Origin: Methanotorris formicicus Mc-S-70
GTDB taxonomy: Archaea > AGJL01 > Methanococci > Methanococcales > Methanococcaceae
DNA length: 45,575 nucleotides
Assembly: GCF_000243455.1 (NCBI RefSeq)
Contig: NZ_AGJL01000006.1
Coordinates: 1 to 45,575, forward strand
Direction: 5' to 3'
This document shows, piece after piece, positions 8,968-17,367 of the stretch (position 1 is the first letter of the stretch; each line of letters starts with the position of its first letter). A model generated the notes under the pieces. The model was not told where the DNA came from and did no database searches. It saw only the letters and a program-made list of their open reading frames with translations. Both the position numbers and the translations under genes were made by a program.

Positions 8968-9525
8968 TTAATCACCTTTTATATATTTTAATATGGCATC
9001 CATCAAGTTATTTATACCCTCATAAGTTTTTGCTGAAACCAACAATACCCTATTACCCAACCTGTACTCCACGTAATCCTTCAACCGCCGCCTTTCGTCA
9101 TCATTTAATAAATCACATTTATTGACAACTACTATAATAGGTTTTCGATATCTAAATTTTAATAAATGATGTAGTTTTTCAAAACTTTTTGATAATCCTT
9201 CTTTTCCATCAACCACATGGACAATCATATCCGCATCATCAATTTCTTCGTATGTTTTTTCTAAAACGCTTCCTATCATGATTGGAGATTGTTTTTCATG
9301 GACATAGAGCCCTCCCAAATCCACAAATACAACATCTACAAATTTTGGTTGCTTCTTTTCCCTACCTACTTTTAGTTTTCCCCAGTATCTTTTTATCGGC
9401 ATTTTTGTAGTTCCTCCAACTTCAGAAACAAGGGAAACATACTTACCAAACAACGCATTCATTATAGATGATTTTCCTGCATTTTCAGGGCCTAATATTG
9501 CAATTTTAAAGATATCATTATCCAT
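8968..9525 (-). CDS. Era/Ras-like small GTPase
   Basis: P-loop GTPase with all five G motifs: G1 GPENAGKSS (residues 12-20), G2 Thr in GGTTKMP, G3 DLGG, G4 NKCD and G5 SAK. The G3 motif is DLGG, as in archaeal Ras-like/Era-like proteins. At 185 aa it is a bare G domain with no KH or membrane domain. It is translationally coupled to sepF, so a role in regulating division or membrane association is reasonable inference. The start has TGTGATACT before ATG. Its partner and effector are not known. Confidence 0.85.
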   Translation of the reverse strand: MDNDIFKIAILGPENAGKSSIMNALFGKYVSLVSEVGGTTKMPIKRYWGKLKVGREKKQPKFVDVVFVDLGGLYVHEKQSPIMIGSVLEKTYEEIDDADMIVHVVDGKEGLSKSFEKLHHLLKFRYRKPIIVVVNKCDLLNDDERRRLKDYVEYRLGNRVLLVSAKTYEGINNLMDAILKYIKGD

Positions 9526-9628
9526 AGTATCACATTTTTGTTTTATTATAATAAATTACAAATACTTATAAATATTTGGCGAGTTATAAATATTTTTAAC
9601 TTTTACAAAAATAAATATAGTGATTTTT

Positions 9629-10423
9629 ATGAAATTGGCGGTTGTATTTGATAGTGCTGGGACGTTGGTAAAAGTTAAGAGAATAATAAAAGAAATAAAA
9701 ACACAGAAGTTTTTGTGTAATAACCTAACTGTGGATATTGTTGATGAAAAAGTTGGGAGGGCGTTGGTGATTATTAAAGATGATCCTTTGAAGGTTGTGG
9801 ATAAGGAGGATCCTGAAAAACATATATCAGAACTCTTAAAAGAAGTTGATTGGGGGATATCATACTGTAATAAACCAATAGACAGAGATGGAATTTTTAA
9901 AGACAAAAAAACTAAAGTTAAGGAGTTGCAGGATACCCTAAACGTTATGAAGAGATTTAAAATTCAAACTGGATATGGATCTGCAATAATAGTGGATACG
10001 TTAAATGGAATTATCGAATACACCATAACTACAGGGGGCTGCGTATTTCCAGAAGTACCTGAAACTATTAAAAAACTAAAAGAATTAGGGGTTAAGGTAT
10101 TCATTGCGTCTGGAGATAGAAAGGAGTTTATAAAAAGATTGGCTGAAATTACGGGAATTAACGAAAAATATATAATGCCTGAGGCTCATCAAGAGCAAAA
10201 GAAAGATTTGGTTCTAAATTTAAAAAAAGAGAGGTATTATGTAATAATGGTTGGAGATGCAGCAAATGATGTCCCAGCAATGTTGGAGAGCGATTTGTCA
10301 GTTGTTACGCTCCAAAATGGAAATATTTCAAAAAAAGCACTCGAGGTAGCAAAGGTTAAAATATACAACATAAAGGAAATCCTCAACATATGTGAAGATT
10401 TAATTAACAAAAACAAAGGGTGA
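9629..10423 (+). CDS. HAD-superfamily protein resembling a soluble P-type ATPase catalytic domain
   Basis: The HAD motifs are of P-type ATPase style: motif I DSAGTL near the N-terminus (nucleophile Asp followed by SAGT, compare DKTGT), motif II FIASGDR, a motif III Lys near QEQKKDLV, and motif [12 protein letters not shown] (compare GDGxNDxPAL). No transmembrane segment is present, so it is a free-standing soluble protein. The frame opens at GTG 9620, but that GTG is part of the ribosome site GTGATTTTT; ATG 9629 is the likely start (264 aa). Its TGA stop overlaps the ribosome site of moeA, so the two form an operon. Substrate unknown. Confidence 0.75.
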   Translation: MKLAVVFDSAGTLVKVKRIIKEIKTQKFLCNNLTVDIVDEKVGRALVIIKDDPLKVVDKEDPEKHISELLKEVDWGISYCNKPIDRDGIFKDKKTKVKELQDTLNVMKRFKIQTGYGSAIIVDTLNGIIEYTITTGGCVFPEVPETIKKLKELGVKVFIASGDRKEFIKRLAEITGINEKYIMPEAHQEQKKDLVLNLKKERYYVIMVGDAANDVPAMLESDLSVVTLQNGNISKKALEVAKVKIYNIKEILNICEDLINKNKG

Positions 10424-10428
10424 TTTTT

Positions 10429-12279
10429 TTGAGATATTTAAAATTATGCAGTATTAATGAGGCAAAGGAAATTGTAAGGAAGTATTTGGATAAATACAAG
10501 AGTGTTGAGGACGTGGATTTATTTAATGCAGTTGGTAGGGTTTTAAGTGAGGACGTAATATCCGATGTTGATATCCCTCCTTTTGATAGGTCTCAGATGG
10601 ATGGATATGCAGTTAAAGCGGAAGACACTTATGCAGCAGATGAGGATAATCCAATAACTCTAAAAGTTATTGGGAGTTTAAAGGCAGGGGAAGTTAAAGA
10701 CCTTGAAGTTAAAAATGGAGAGTGTGTAGAGATTGCAACTGGGGCGGGGATTCCAAAAGGTGCAAATGCAGTAGTTATGGTGGAGTACACTGAAAGATTG
10801 GGGAATCATGTTAAAATTTACAAGGCAGTTGCACCACACGAGAATATCCAGTACTGCGGAACAGACATAATGAGTGGGGAGTTGATTTTAAGGGGGGGAA
10901 CTAAATTAACGCCAAGGGATATTGGCTCTATTGCCGCAATCGGGAAAAATAAGGTTAAAGTTTATAAAAAATTAAGTTTTGGTATTATATCAACAGGAAA
11001 TGAGGTTGTAAGTCCTGGAGAAACGTTAGGAGCATATAAAATTTATGATATAAATGCATATACTTTAGGTTCATCCATTTTAGAGAATGGATGGGATTTT
11101 AAGTTTTATGGTATTGTTGGGGATGATAAGGAGGAATTAAAAAAGGCAATTGAAAATGCATTAAAGGAAAATGACATTGTTCTTTTGAGTGGGGGAACAT
11201 CCGCTGGAGTTGGGGATTTAACAGAAATTGCAATACAGGAACTTGGAGGGGAGGTTTTAATACATGGTATAAAGATAAAACCAGGAAAGCCTACAATAAT
11301 TGGAGTTGTTGATGATAAATTGGTTGTTGGTCTCCCAGGTTATCCTACATCATGCCTTATAGTGTTTGATGTCCTGTTTAATGATGAGAAAAAAACCTTA
11401 AAGGCATTTTTCCCAATGAGGCATATCTCTGCAAAAGGAAGAACTGAGTATTTGCCTATTTCATTGGTAAAGTCAAAGAATGGTTATTCAAGTTATCCAA
11501 TAACAAAGGGAAGTGGGGCCATAACATCCCTATCAAATGCAGAGGGGTATGTGGTAATTGAAGAAAACAGAGAAATTTTAGAGAATGAGGAGGTTGATGT
11601 CCATCTACTTGGAGACATAATGATTGGTTTGAATATCATAGGAAGTCATTGCATTGGTGTTGATATCATTTTAAAGGAAGGAGGCATATTTGCAAAAACC
11701 ATCAATGTGGGTTCACTTGGGGGAATTATGGCAATAAAAAGAGGAGAGGCAGATATTGCAGGAGTTCATCTCTTAGATGATAGTGGGGAATATAACATCC
11801 CATTTATAAAGAAATATAAGGTTAAAGATGCGGTTTTAGTGAGGGGTTATATTAGAGAGCAGGGTTTCATGTTTAAAGGAGATGTTAATAGTATAGAGGA
11901 TGTTGTTAAATACATCAAAAAATCCAAATTTATAAACAGAAACAAGGGTTCTGGAACAAGGATTTTGTTTGATAAATTTTTGAAAGAACATGGGATCGAT
12001 AAAGATGATATAGATAGTTACAACATCGAGACAAAAACACACTCAGCGGTTGCAGTTTCTATTGTAATGGGAAAGGCAGATATTGGAATGGGGATAAGAA
12101 CTGTTGCAGAGCAGTATGGACTTAATTTTATCCCAGTTGCAGAGGAACATTATGATTTCCTCATTAGAAGGGAGAAATTAGATGATGAAGATGTTAAAAA
12201 ATTCATAGAAACACTTAAAAAAGTTGAATTACCATTTAAAAAACCAAAAAATTGTGGGGAAATTATATTTGAATGTTAA
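10429..12279 (+). CDS. moeA: MoeA molybdopterin molybdenumtransferase fused to a periplasmic-binding-type domain
   Basis: MoeA inserts molybdate or tungstate into adenylylated molybdopterin. Residues 1-400 are Moe[15 protein letters not shown], the VSPGETLG region, [12 protein letters not shown] and [13 protein letters not shown]...GLPGYPTS. From about residue 400 comes a substrate-binding domain of the COG1910 type ([46 protein letters not shown]), which may sense the oxyanion or cofactor. The likely start is TTG 10429, eight bases after GGGTGA; the upstream GTG 10420 is inside that ribosome site. Its stop abuts the stop of convergent fwdC, whose enzyme needs this cofactor. Confidence 0.88.
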   Translation: MRYLKLCSINEAKEIVRKYLDKYKSVEDVDLFNAVGRVLSEDVISDVDIPPFDRSQMDGYAVKAEDTYAADEDNPITLKVIGSLKAGEVKDLEVKNGECVEIATGAGIPKGANAVVMVEYTERLGNHVKIYKAVAPHENIQYCGTDIMSGELILRGGTKLTPRDIGSIAAIGKNKVKVYKKLSFGIISTGNEVVSPGETLGAYKIYDINAYTLGSSILENGWDFKFYGIVGDDKEELKKAIENALKENDIVLLSGGTSAGVGDLTEIAIQELGGEVLIHGIKIKPGKPTIIGVVDDKLVVGLPGYPTSCLIVFDVLFNDEKKTLKAFFPMRHISAKGRTEYLPISLVKSKNGYSSYPITKGSGAITSLSNAEGYVVIEENREILENEEVDVHLLGDIMIGLNIIGSHCIGVDIILKEGGIFAKTINVGSLGGIMAIKRGEADIAGVHLLDDSGEYNIPFIKKYKVKDAVLVRGYIREQGFMFKGDVNSIEDVVKYIKKSKFINRNKGSGTRILFDKFLKEHGIDKDDIDSYNIETKTHSAVAVSIVMGKADIGMGIRTVAEQYGLNFIPVAEEHYDFLIRREKLDDEDVKKFIETLKKVELPFKKPKNCGEIIFEC

Positions 12280-13098
12280 TTAGATCAAATCAAGGTTGCT
12301 TTCAACAGAGATGTATAACTGTCCTTTTGGTTTGTTGTATACATAATCTCCAGTAAACTTATAGAACTTCCCTTCAATTGGGGTTCCTTCATCTTTTTTT
12401 GATAATTTTATAACAGGATTCTCAACAATTCCCTCAAATTTGAATGATGGAAGGACTCCTTCAACTTTTCCATAGACAACAATTGCTCCTTTTTTCATTT
12501 CCCCACCAACTCTCGCTTCAACATCCCCTTCTATGATTATAATTCCTCCCTCTTGGTGGATTCCGGTTAATAAACCAGCATTTCCTTTTATGTGAATGGT
12601 TCCTCCTCTCATGTATTCTCCAATTTCATTTCCAACATTACCTTCAACAACGATCTTTCCTCCACTCATACCTCTCCAATCTCCCCTGTATGCAGAACCA
12701 ACATAATCTTTTGCATCTCCTTTAATAATTAACTCCCCACCTTTCATGTTTTGTCCAGCCCAACTGTCAGCGTTGCCATTAACAATAATTTTTCCCCCCT
12801 TCATTTCACAACCAACATACATTCCAGCGTCTCCTTCAACAATAATTTCCCCTGTTGTCATCTTTTCTCCAATTCTCTTCAACTTAATTGAGGAGTTTTT
12901 TATGATTATTCTTGATACCTCAGATTCATTCAACTCAACATCAAACAAATCTTTTAATAAGATCTTCTTGTTCCCTTGTGGTAATTCTATGTTCTTTATT
13001 TCATCCAATGACATGTTTTCTATCTTCTCTGGAATAACCGCATCCATCTCTACTGGAACAATGATATCCTCTTTTAACGTAAGGATTAACTCCTTCAT
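12280..13098 (-). CDS. fwdC: Formylmethanofuran dehydrogenase subunit C
   Basis: Structural subunit of the tungsten/molybdenum enzyme that reduces CO2 to formylmethanofuran. The central part is a right-handed beta-helix of the glutamate-synthase GXGXG type, visible as repeats with a period of about 18-20 residues: IIVEGDAGMYVGCEMKGG, IIVNGNADSWAGQNMKGG, LIIKGDAKDYVGSAYRG, KIVVEGNVGNEIGEYMRGG, and more. The preferred start is the ATG at 13098, six bases after GGTG; the frame extends to a GTG at 13107 that lies in the ribosome site. Last gene of the fwd operon here, ending one base from the convergent moeA. Confidence 0.93.
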   Translation of the reverse strand: MKELILTLKEDIIVPVEMDAVIPEKIENMSLDEIKNIELPQGNKKILLKDLFDVELNESEVSRIIIKNSSIKLKRIGEKMTTGEIIVEGDAGMYVGCEMKGGKIIVNGNADSWAGQNMKGGELIIKGDAKDYVGSAYRGDWRGMSGGKIVVEGNVGNEIGEYMRGGTIHIKGNAGLLTGIHQEGGIIIIEGDVEARVGGEMKKGAIVVYGKVEGVLPSFKFEGIVENPVIKLSKKDEGTPIEGKFYKFTGDYVYNKPKGQLYISVESNLDLI

Positions 13099-13140
13099 CA
13101 TTCTCACCGTCTCATCTTTTAAAAAATTTAAAAATAGAAT

Positions 13141-14844
13141 TTAGTTTATGTCTGTTGCATCAATTTTGATAACTTTCCAACTGTTTGCATAGGCATCTTG
13201 AACTGGGTAGTTGTCTAAGTTAACTGAGTAGTATCTTGTGAACTTCTCTCTTAAGTCCTTCATAATCTCTTGCTCTAAGGACTCATCAACTTTAACATCT
13301 ACGTATATTGTGTCTCCATAGATCTCTTTAACAACTTCTCCATCTTTAACAACAACTTCTCCTTTCTTCAATACGTAAGATGCGTATCTAAATGCCTTCT
13401 CTATTTTCTTACCATCCTTTTCTTCTGGGTCTATATTGTAGATAGCGATGTCTGCATCTGCCCCAACGCCAAGGTGTCCTTTCTCTTTGCTTAAACCTAA
13501 AACTTTTGCTTGGTTACCTCTTGTAATTTTTGCTATTTCATATAAATCGTATTCTTTATCGTTATCTGCTACATGGCTTCTTTGTAATGCCCATTTGTGG
13601 ACTTTGTTGTATAACCACTCATCTCTGTATTTTTTACTCATCAACCATGCAATAACTCTTGGGTATCTTGTGAATGGTCCTGCGTTTGGATGGTCAGTTG
13701 TTAATAATACTTTGTCTGTGTTTGTGTTTAAGAATAAATCCAAACCAATTGCCCACTGAACTGCATAGACAGGTCCTTTTGGGGAGTAGATGAATGGAAC
13801 AACTCCTGAACCTGTCTCAAGTTCAACGTCACAGTTTGCCCATTTCAATCCATTTGTCATGTGTAAATCATATTCCATCGGTCCATCTGCTGTCATTGTT
13901 GTTGTTTCATCTAATGTAACCTGTCCAACATCAATTACAAGGTGGTCATTTTTATTTACATACTCTGCAATCTCAACACCCTTACTCCCAAAGTCCTTCC
14001 ATGAGGTTCCTCCATAGGAGTGGAACTGAACGTGTGTGTTGTAGTATACAGTTTCCCTCTCTCCATATCTTGGTTTTGCCTTAATATCTTTAACACAATC
14101 CATTGTTGCAAGTGTTGTTTCCCAGTTTCCTGGGTGTCCTAAGTTGTTTGGGTGGACGTGTATTGAGTGAGGTAAACCGAGCATTTCGTTGACTTCTGCA
14201 AGACCCCTAACAATTTCTCTTGGTGTTATGTCAAAGTATGGAACTTTATCATCTATACCGTGGACGTTTTTACCCCAACCCCATGCTTCTGTTCCACCTG
14301 GGTTAACTATCTTTATTGCAAAACCCCTCGTTGCTCTCAAAAGCCATGCTACATAAGCAGCACATTTTTTAAGGTCCCCTTCTTTTAAATACTCAATAAC
14401 AAACCAGTTGTTTCCGAATAATGGCATTGCTGCTTTATCCAGTTGTGGGGTTTCCATAAACTCTTCGTGTGTGTGTCTTGCTATTAATGGTGGCATTGCT
14501 GCTTCAATAACAGTCGTATATCCCATCTCTGAGTATTGGTAACCAGTTTTGTATGTTGAAGGAACTGAAAATCCTGTCCCAGTTCTCAATCCTTTTTTTG
14601 CATAAACATCTTTTTTACTATCTTCTGGTCTAAACATTCTACCAACGTTAACTTTTGCCCCAGCAACGTGGGTGTGAGAATCAACTCCACCCGGCATTAC
14701 AACCTTTCCACTTGCATCGATAACTTTTGCATTACTTGAAACTTCCTCAACTATTTTACCATCTTTGACACATATGTCCATCTTTTCTCCATTTATTCCA
14801 TTCAATGGGTCGTAAACAATCCCATTTTTTATGATGTATTCCAT
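13141..14844 (-). CDS. fwdA: Formylmethanofuran dehydrogenase subunit A (amidohydrolase)
   Basis: Amidohydrolase-fold subunit that condenses formate with methanofuran at a dinuclear metal site. It begins with the beta-sandwich (IIKNGIVYDPLNGING), then the metal motif DSHTHVAGAK (His-x-His). Further metal-site or active-site elements are FAIKIVNPGGTEAWGWG (likely carboxylated Lys), HSIHVHPNNLGHPGNWETT and LLTTDHPNAGPFTRYP. 567 aa is normal for the family. The GGTGATTAA site lies just upstream of the start. Central gene of the fwdEFGDAC operon. Confidence 0.95.
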   Translation of the reverse strand: MEYIIKNGIVYDPLNGINGEKMDICVKDGKIVEEVSSNAKVIDASGKVVMPGGVDSHTHVAGAKVNVGRMFRPEDSKKDVYAKKGLRTGTGFSVPSTYKTGYQYSEMGYTTVIEAAMPPLIARHTHEEFMETPQLDKAAMPLFGNNWFVIEYLKEGDLKKCAAYVAWLLRATRGFAIKIVNPGGTEAWGWGKNVHGIDDKVPYFDITPREIVRGLAEVNEMLGLPHSIHVHPNNLGHPGNWETTLATMDCVKDIKAKPRYGERETVYYNTHVQFHSYGGTSWKDFGSKGVEIAEYVNKNDHLVIDVGQVTLDETTTMTADGPMEYDLHMTNGLKWANCDVELETGSGVVPFIYSPKGPVYAVQWAIGLDLFLNTNTDKVLLTTDHPNAGPFTRYPRVIAWLMSKKYRDEWLYNKVHKWALQRSHVADNDKEYDLYEIAKITRGNQAKVLGLSKEKGHLGVGADADIAIYNIDPEEKDGKKIEKAFRYASYVLKKGEVVVKDGEVVKEIYGDTIYVDVKVDESLEQEIMKDLREKFTRYYSVNLDNYPVQDAYANSWKVIKIDATDIN

Positions 14845-14865
14845 TTAATCACCTTCTTTTTTTAT

Positions 14866-15249
14866 TTATTCCAAGTATGTTCTCATTAATTTTGGCATGT
14901 CTAAGAATTCTTCTTCAGTTTTTTCAATTTCTACTGGTAAAGGTCCTTTGTATGATGGCATTGCTGTGCTGTTAGTTTCAGGTAAGACAACTTTGTTTGC
15001 CCAAGGTCCCATTGGAATATAGATCATTCCTTTTGGCATTGGTTCTGTTGCCTTCTTTGCAAATACAACAACTTCTCCGTATTCTGATTTTACCTTTATT
15101 TTGTCTCCCTCTTTAATACCCAACGTATTCATTTCATCTTCATTTATGTAACAAACTCCTGCTGCTTTAACATATAAATCCAAATTTTTCCCTGCTTCTA
15201 TTGCCTCTCCCTGCCAAATTGTTCTCCCAGTGTTTAAGTAGAATTTCAT
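14866..15249 (-). CDS. fwdD: Formylmethanofuran dehydrogenase subunit D
   Basis: Small molybdopterin-dinucleotide-binding domain subunit; with FwdB it makes up the equivalent of one formate-dehydrogenase-like catalytic chain. The sequence starts FYLNTGRTIWQGEAIEAGKN and carries the double-psi barrel pattern LGIKEGDKIKVKSEYGEVVVFAKK, then GMIYIPMGPWANKVV, which binds the cofactor tail. Length 127 aa is typical. Start has AAGGTGATAGA upstream. It lies 21 bases before fwdA. Confidence 0.93.
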   Translation of the reverse strand: MKFYLNTGRTIWQGEAIEAGKNLDLYVKAAGVCYINEDEMNTLGIKEGDKIKVKSEYGEVVVFAKKATEPMPKGMIYIPMGPWANKVVLPETNSTAMPSYKGPLPVEIEKTEEEFLDMPKLMRTYLE

Positions 15250-15295
15250 TCTATCACCTTAATATTTTTAAAACAATCTATCCTCATTTTGGTAA

Positions 15296-15538
15296 CTATT
15301 GTTTCTCAACAACCAACTTTATCGCATCAACTGGACAAACTTCAACACATGCACCACATCCACCGCATAAATCACCATTTACTATGGTTATTAGGCCATC
15401 CACAACTCTTATGACGAGTTCATCTGTTTCTGGACCTTTTCCACCCCAAGTGTTTGGATCTTTTGCATTCACTGGGCATGATACTACGCAATTTCCACAA
15501 CCATGGCACTTCTCTGGAAATACGACCAACTTATACAT
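15296..15538 (-). CDS. fwdG: Formylmethanofuran dehydrogenase subunit G (2[4Fe-4S] ferredoxin)
   Basis: 80-residue electron carrier of the complex. Two complete cluster motifs are visible, CHGCGNCVVSCP (residues 12-23) and CGGCGACVEVCP near residue 58, separated by a linker somewhat longer than in clostridial ferredoxins. It passes electrons between the polyferredoxin FwdF and the catalytic FwdBD unit. GAGGTGGTTAA precedes the start. Located between fwdF and fwdD. Confidence 0.92.
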   Translation of the reverse strand: MYKLVVFPEKCHGCGNCVVSCPVNAKDPNTWGGKGPETDELVIRVVDGLITIVNGDLCGGCGACVEVCPVDAIKLVVEKQ

Positions 15539-15561
15539 TTAACCACCTCATTATCCTCTAT

Positions 15562-16620
15562 TTATTTCGCCAATAATTTCTCAAATGCTTTTTTCCATGC
15601 AACTGCCTTTGTCTCTTCCATACCAACTTTTGTTCTCTTAACTTTTATAGCATTAATTGGACATGATTTTTCACATGCCCCACATAAGACACATAAATCT
15701 TGGTTAACCACCAATTTTGGAACTTTTTGTGCTTTTTCTTTTGGTTTTGGGAATGTCAATGCATTACATGGACAGATTGCTACACAAGCACCACATGCAT
15801 TACATGCATTCTCATCAATGATGAGTTCCCCTTCAAATGGCTTTTCAACTTTAATCGCACTAACTGGACAGATATTTTCACACCACCCACATGTAACACA
15901 TAAATCTTTATCAATTGTTGTTTTTCCTTTGATATCTTCGTATAATTTTGGTTTTTCAATTCTCTTTGCCAATGGACACTTGTAACAGATAACCTCTATT
16001 GCATTGTGTGGACATGCAACCTCACAAACCTTACAGAATACACACGCATCTTTATCGACTTCAATATCCTTTATTGGGTTTGGACTTAATGAGTTCATGT
16101 CGTTTGGAATTAAGTCAATTGCATCTGCTGGACAGTATTCAGCACAAATTCCACATAAGACACATTTGTCTTTGTTTATAGTAATTTCCCCAAGAACTAG
16201 GTTCTTTCTTGGTGGAAGTTCTCTCTCTACATCAATTGCTCCTTGAGGACAGACGATTTCGCACTGTCCACATAAAACACAGATTTCTTGATCTAATGTT
16301 ATATCCCTTAATATCTTTGGGTATTGTGGGAGTTCTTTTATGGATTTGTCGTTGATTTTTAAATCAATAGCGTTAAATGGACATGCACATGCACACATTC
16401 CACATAAGACACATTTTTCCCCACTAATATCCAATTTTGGAGCATCAATGTCTCCTTTTGCTATCGCCCCTAAAGGTCCCATGGTAATTGCCTTTGTTGG
16501 ACAAATATCAAAACAGATTCCACAACCAACACAGATGTGGTCGTTCCATGTTAAAACTCTCTTTTCTACTCCATACCTTGATATTGTTATGGTCCCGTTG
16601 TATTGTTCTTTTGTTTGCAT
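15562..16620 (-). CDS. fwdF: Formylmethanofuran dehydrogenase subunit F (polyferredoxin, eight [4Fe-4S] motifs)
   Basis: Multi-cluster electron wire of the complex. I count eight complete CxxCxxCxxxCP motifs, for example CVGCGICFDICP, CVLCGMCACACP, CVFCKVCEVACP, CVTCGWCENICP and CVLCGACEKSCP, which predicts eight [4Fe-4S] clusters. An additional CYKC pair after the fifth motif has no partners. The likely start is ATG 16620, seven bases after GGAGG; frames upstream to 16659 overlap the preceding gene and lack a ribosome site. The start region overlaps the end of the upstream HTH-ferredoxin gene, so translation is coupled. Confidence 0.92.
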   Translation of the reverse strand: MQTKEQYNGTITISRYGVEKRVLTWNDHICVGCGICFDICPTKAITMGPLGAIAKGDIDAPKLDISGEKCVLCGMCACACPFNAIDLKINDKSIKELPQYPKILRDITLDQEICVLCGQCEIVCPQGAIDVERELPPRKNLVLGEITINKDKCVLCGICAEYCPADAIDLIPNDMNSLSPNPIKDIEVDKDACVFCKVCEVACPHNAIEVICYKCPLAKRIEKPKLYEDIKGKTTIDKDLCVTCGWCENICPVSAIKVEKPFEGELIIDENACNACGACVAICPCNALTFPKPKEKAQKVPKLVVNQDLCVLCGACEKSCPINAIKVKRTKVGMEETKAVAWKKAFEKLLAK

Positions 16621-16622
16621 GT

Positions 16623-17060
16623 TCATTCCTCCACAAATTTTAGAGCGTTCATAGGACATTTACTTATACATTCCCCACATAAAAAACAACGATCTTCATC
16701 AATTTTTACTTCAATACCATCTATTGATATTGCCTCACAAATGAGACATGCTCCACAAGCGAGGCATTTGTCATTATCAATTTTTATTTTTGCGTTGTAA
16801 ATAACCTTTATGAGTTTTTTTGCAATGTCCTTTTCGTTACTTAGAGAGTGGATTATTCTTGCTCCATATTCCACTGGAAGTTCTGCTATTACCTCTGAAA
16901 TTTTCATGATTCTATCTGAGGGATACCTACCATGAAGGTAATGGGAAATCATTGACCTGTCTATATTTAAGTATTCTGCAATCTCCCTTTGTAGTTTTCC
17001 TTCCTTTCTCATCTTCATTGCTACAAGTGCTTTTATTCCTGATAGTATATGCTCTGGCAT
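16623..17060 (-). CDS. fwdE: HTH-ferredoxin fusion heading the fwd operon (position of fwdE in Methanococcales)
   Basis: First gene of the operon. Residues 1-60 form a Cro/C1-type helix-turn-helix (KLQREIAEYLNIDRSMISHYL), residues 60-90 a helical linker, and residues 98-140 a 2[4Fe-4S] ferredoxin: CLACGACLIC, an atypical C-x2-C-x2-C-x2-C, then the canonical CFLCGECISKCP. By gene order it corresponds to what is called fwdE in methanococci, but it does not look like the FmdE zinc-finger family. A DNA-binding domain joined to iron-sulfur clusters suggests a redox- or iron-responsive regulator of this operon (inference). The start has a GATGAG-like ribosome site. Confidence 0.8.
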   Translation of the reverse strand: MPEHILSGIKALVAMKMRKEGKLQREIAEYLNIDRSMISHYLHGRYPSDRIMKISEVIAELPVEYGARIIHSLSNEKDIAKKLIKVIYNAKIKIDNDKCLACGACLICEAISIDGIEVKIDEDRCFLCGECISKCPMNALKFVEE

Positions 17061-17071
17061 ACTCTCATCTC

Positions 17072-17168
17072 ATGTGAGTCATATTCAACATTATTTTATG
17101 AGGTATATAAATAATTCTTCTAATTTCAAATAGTAAACTATACATAATAGCGTGGGCTTTACTCACAT
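17072..17168 (-). promoter_or_regulatory. fwd operon promoter flanked by two inverted ACTCACAT sites
   Basis: On the minus strand TTATTTATATACC (17103-17115) is a good archaeal TATA box about 45 bases before the first fwd gene; transcription should start near 17083. The octamer ACTCACAT occurs on the plus strand at 17161-17168 and on the minus strand at 17072-17079, one far upstream of the TATA box and one just after the predicted start site. This is a reasonable operator pair for the HTH protein encoded first in the operon. Confidence 0.45.
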
Positions 17169-17296
17169 AATTTGAAAAACCTATATGTCCTTAATGTTTA
17201 TTAATTATATTTTAATTTTTAAGGTAATCTAAACGTATTACAACAGTTTGCATTTTCCAGTATGGTTGTTAATCCATTCAAGTTCAATGAAATCTA
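17169..17296. other. Non-coding spacer between the divergent fwd and purD units
   Basis: AT-rich spacer, part of the 307-base gap at 17061-17367. No RNA gene or open frame is supported. Apart from the promoter elements listed separately, I see nothing in it. Confidence 0.5.
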
Positions 17297-17345
17297 AGGT
17301 TAGAGAACCTAAAAATTTATAAATTTTAGTTCCTAATAATAGCAC
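17297..17345 (+). promoter_or_regulatory. purD promoter with inverted repeat at the BRE position
   Basis: TTTATAAA at 17316-17323 is a TATA box, with the start expected near 17345, about 20 bases before the ATG and its GGTGATGCG site. The perfect inverted repeat AGGTT-AGAG-AACCT (17297-17310) ends six bases before the TATA box, where a regulator could block TFB binding. Function as a purine operator is inference. Confidence 0.4.
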
Positions 17346-17367
17346 ACAAAAAGTAAAAGGTGATGCG

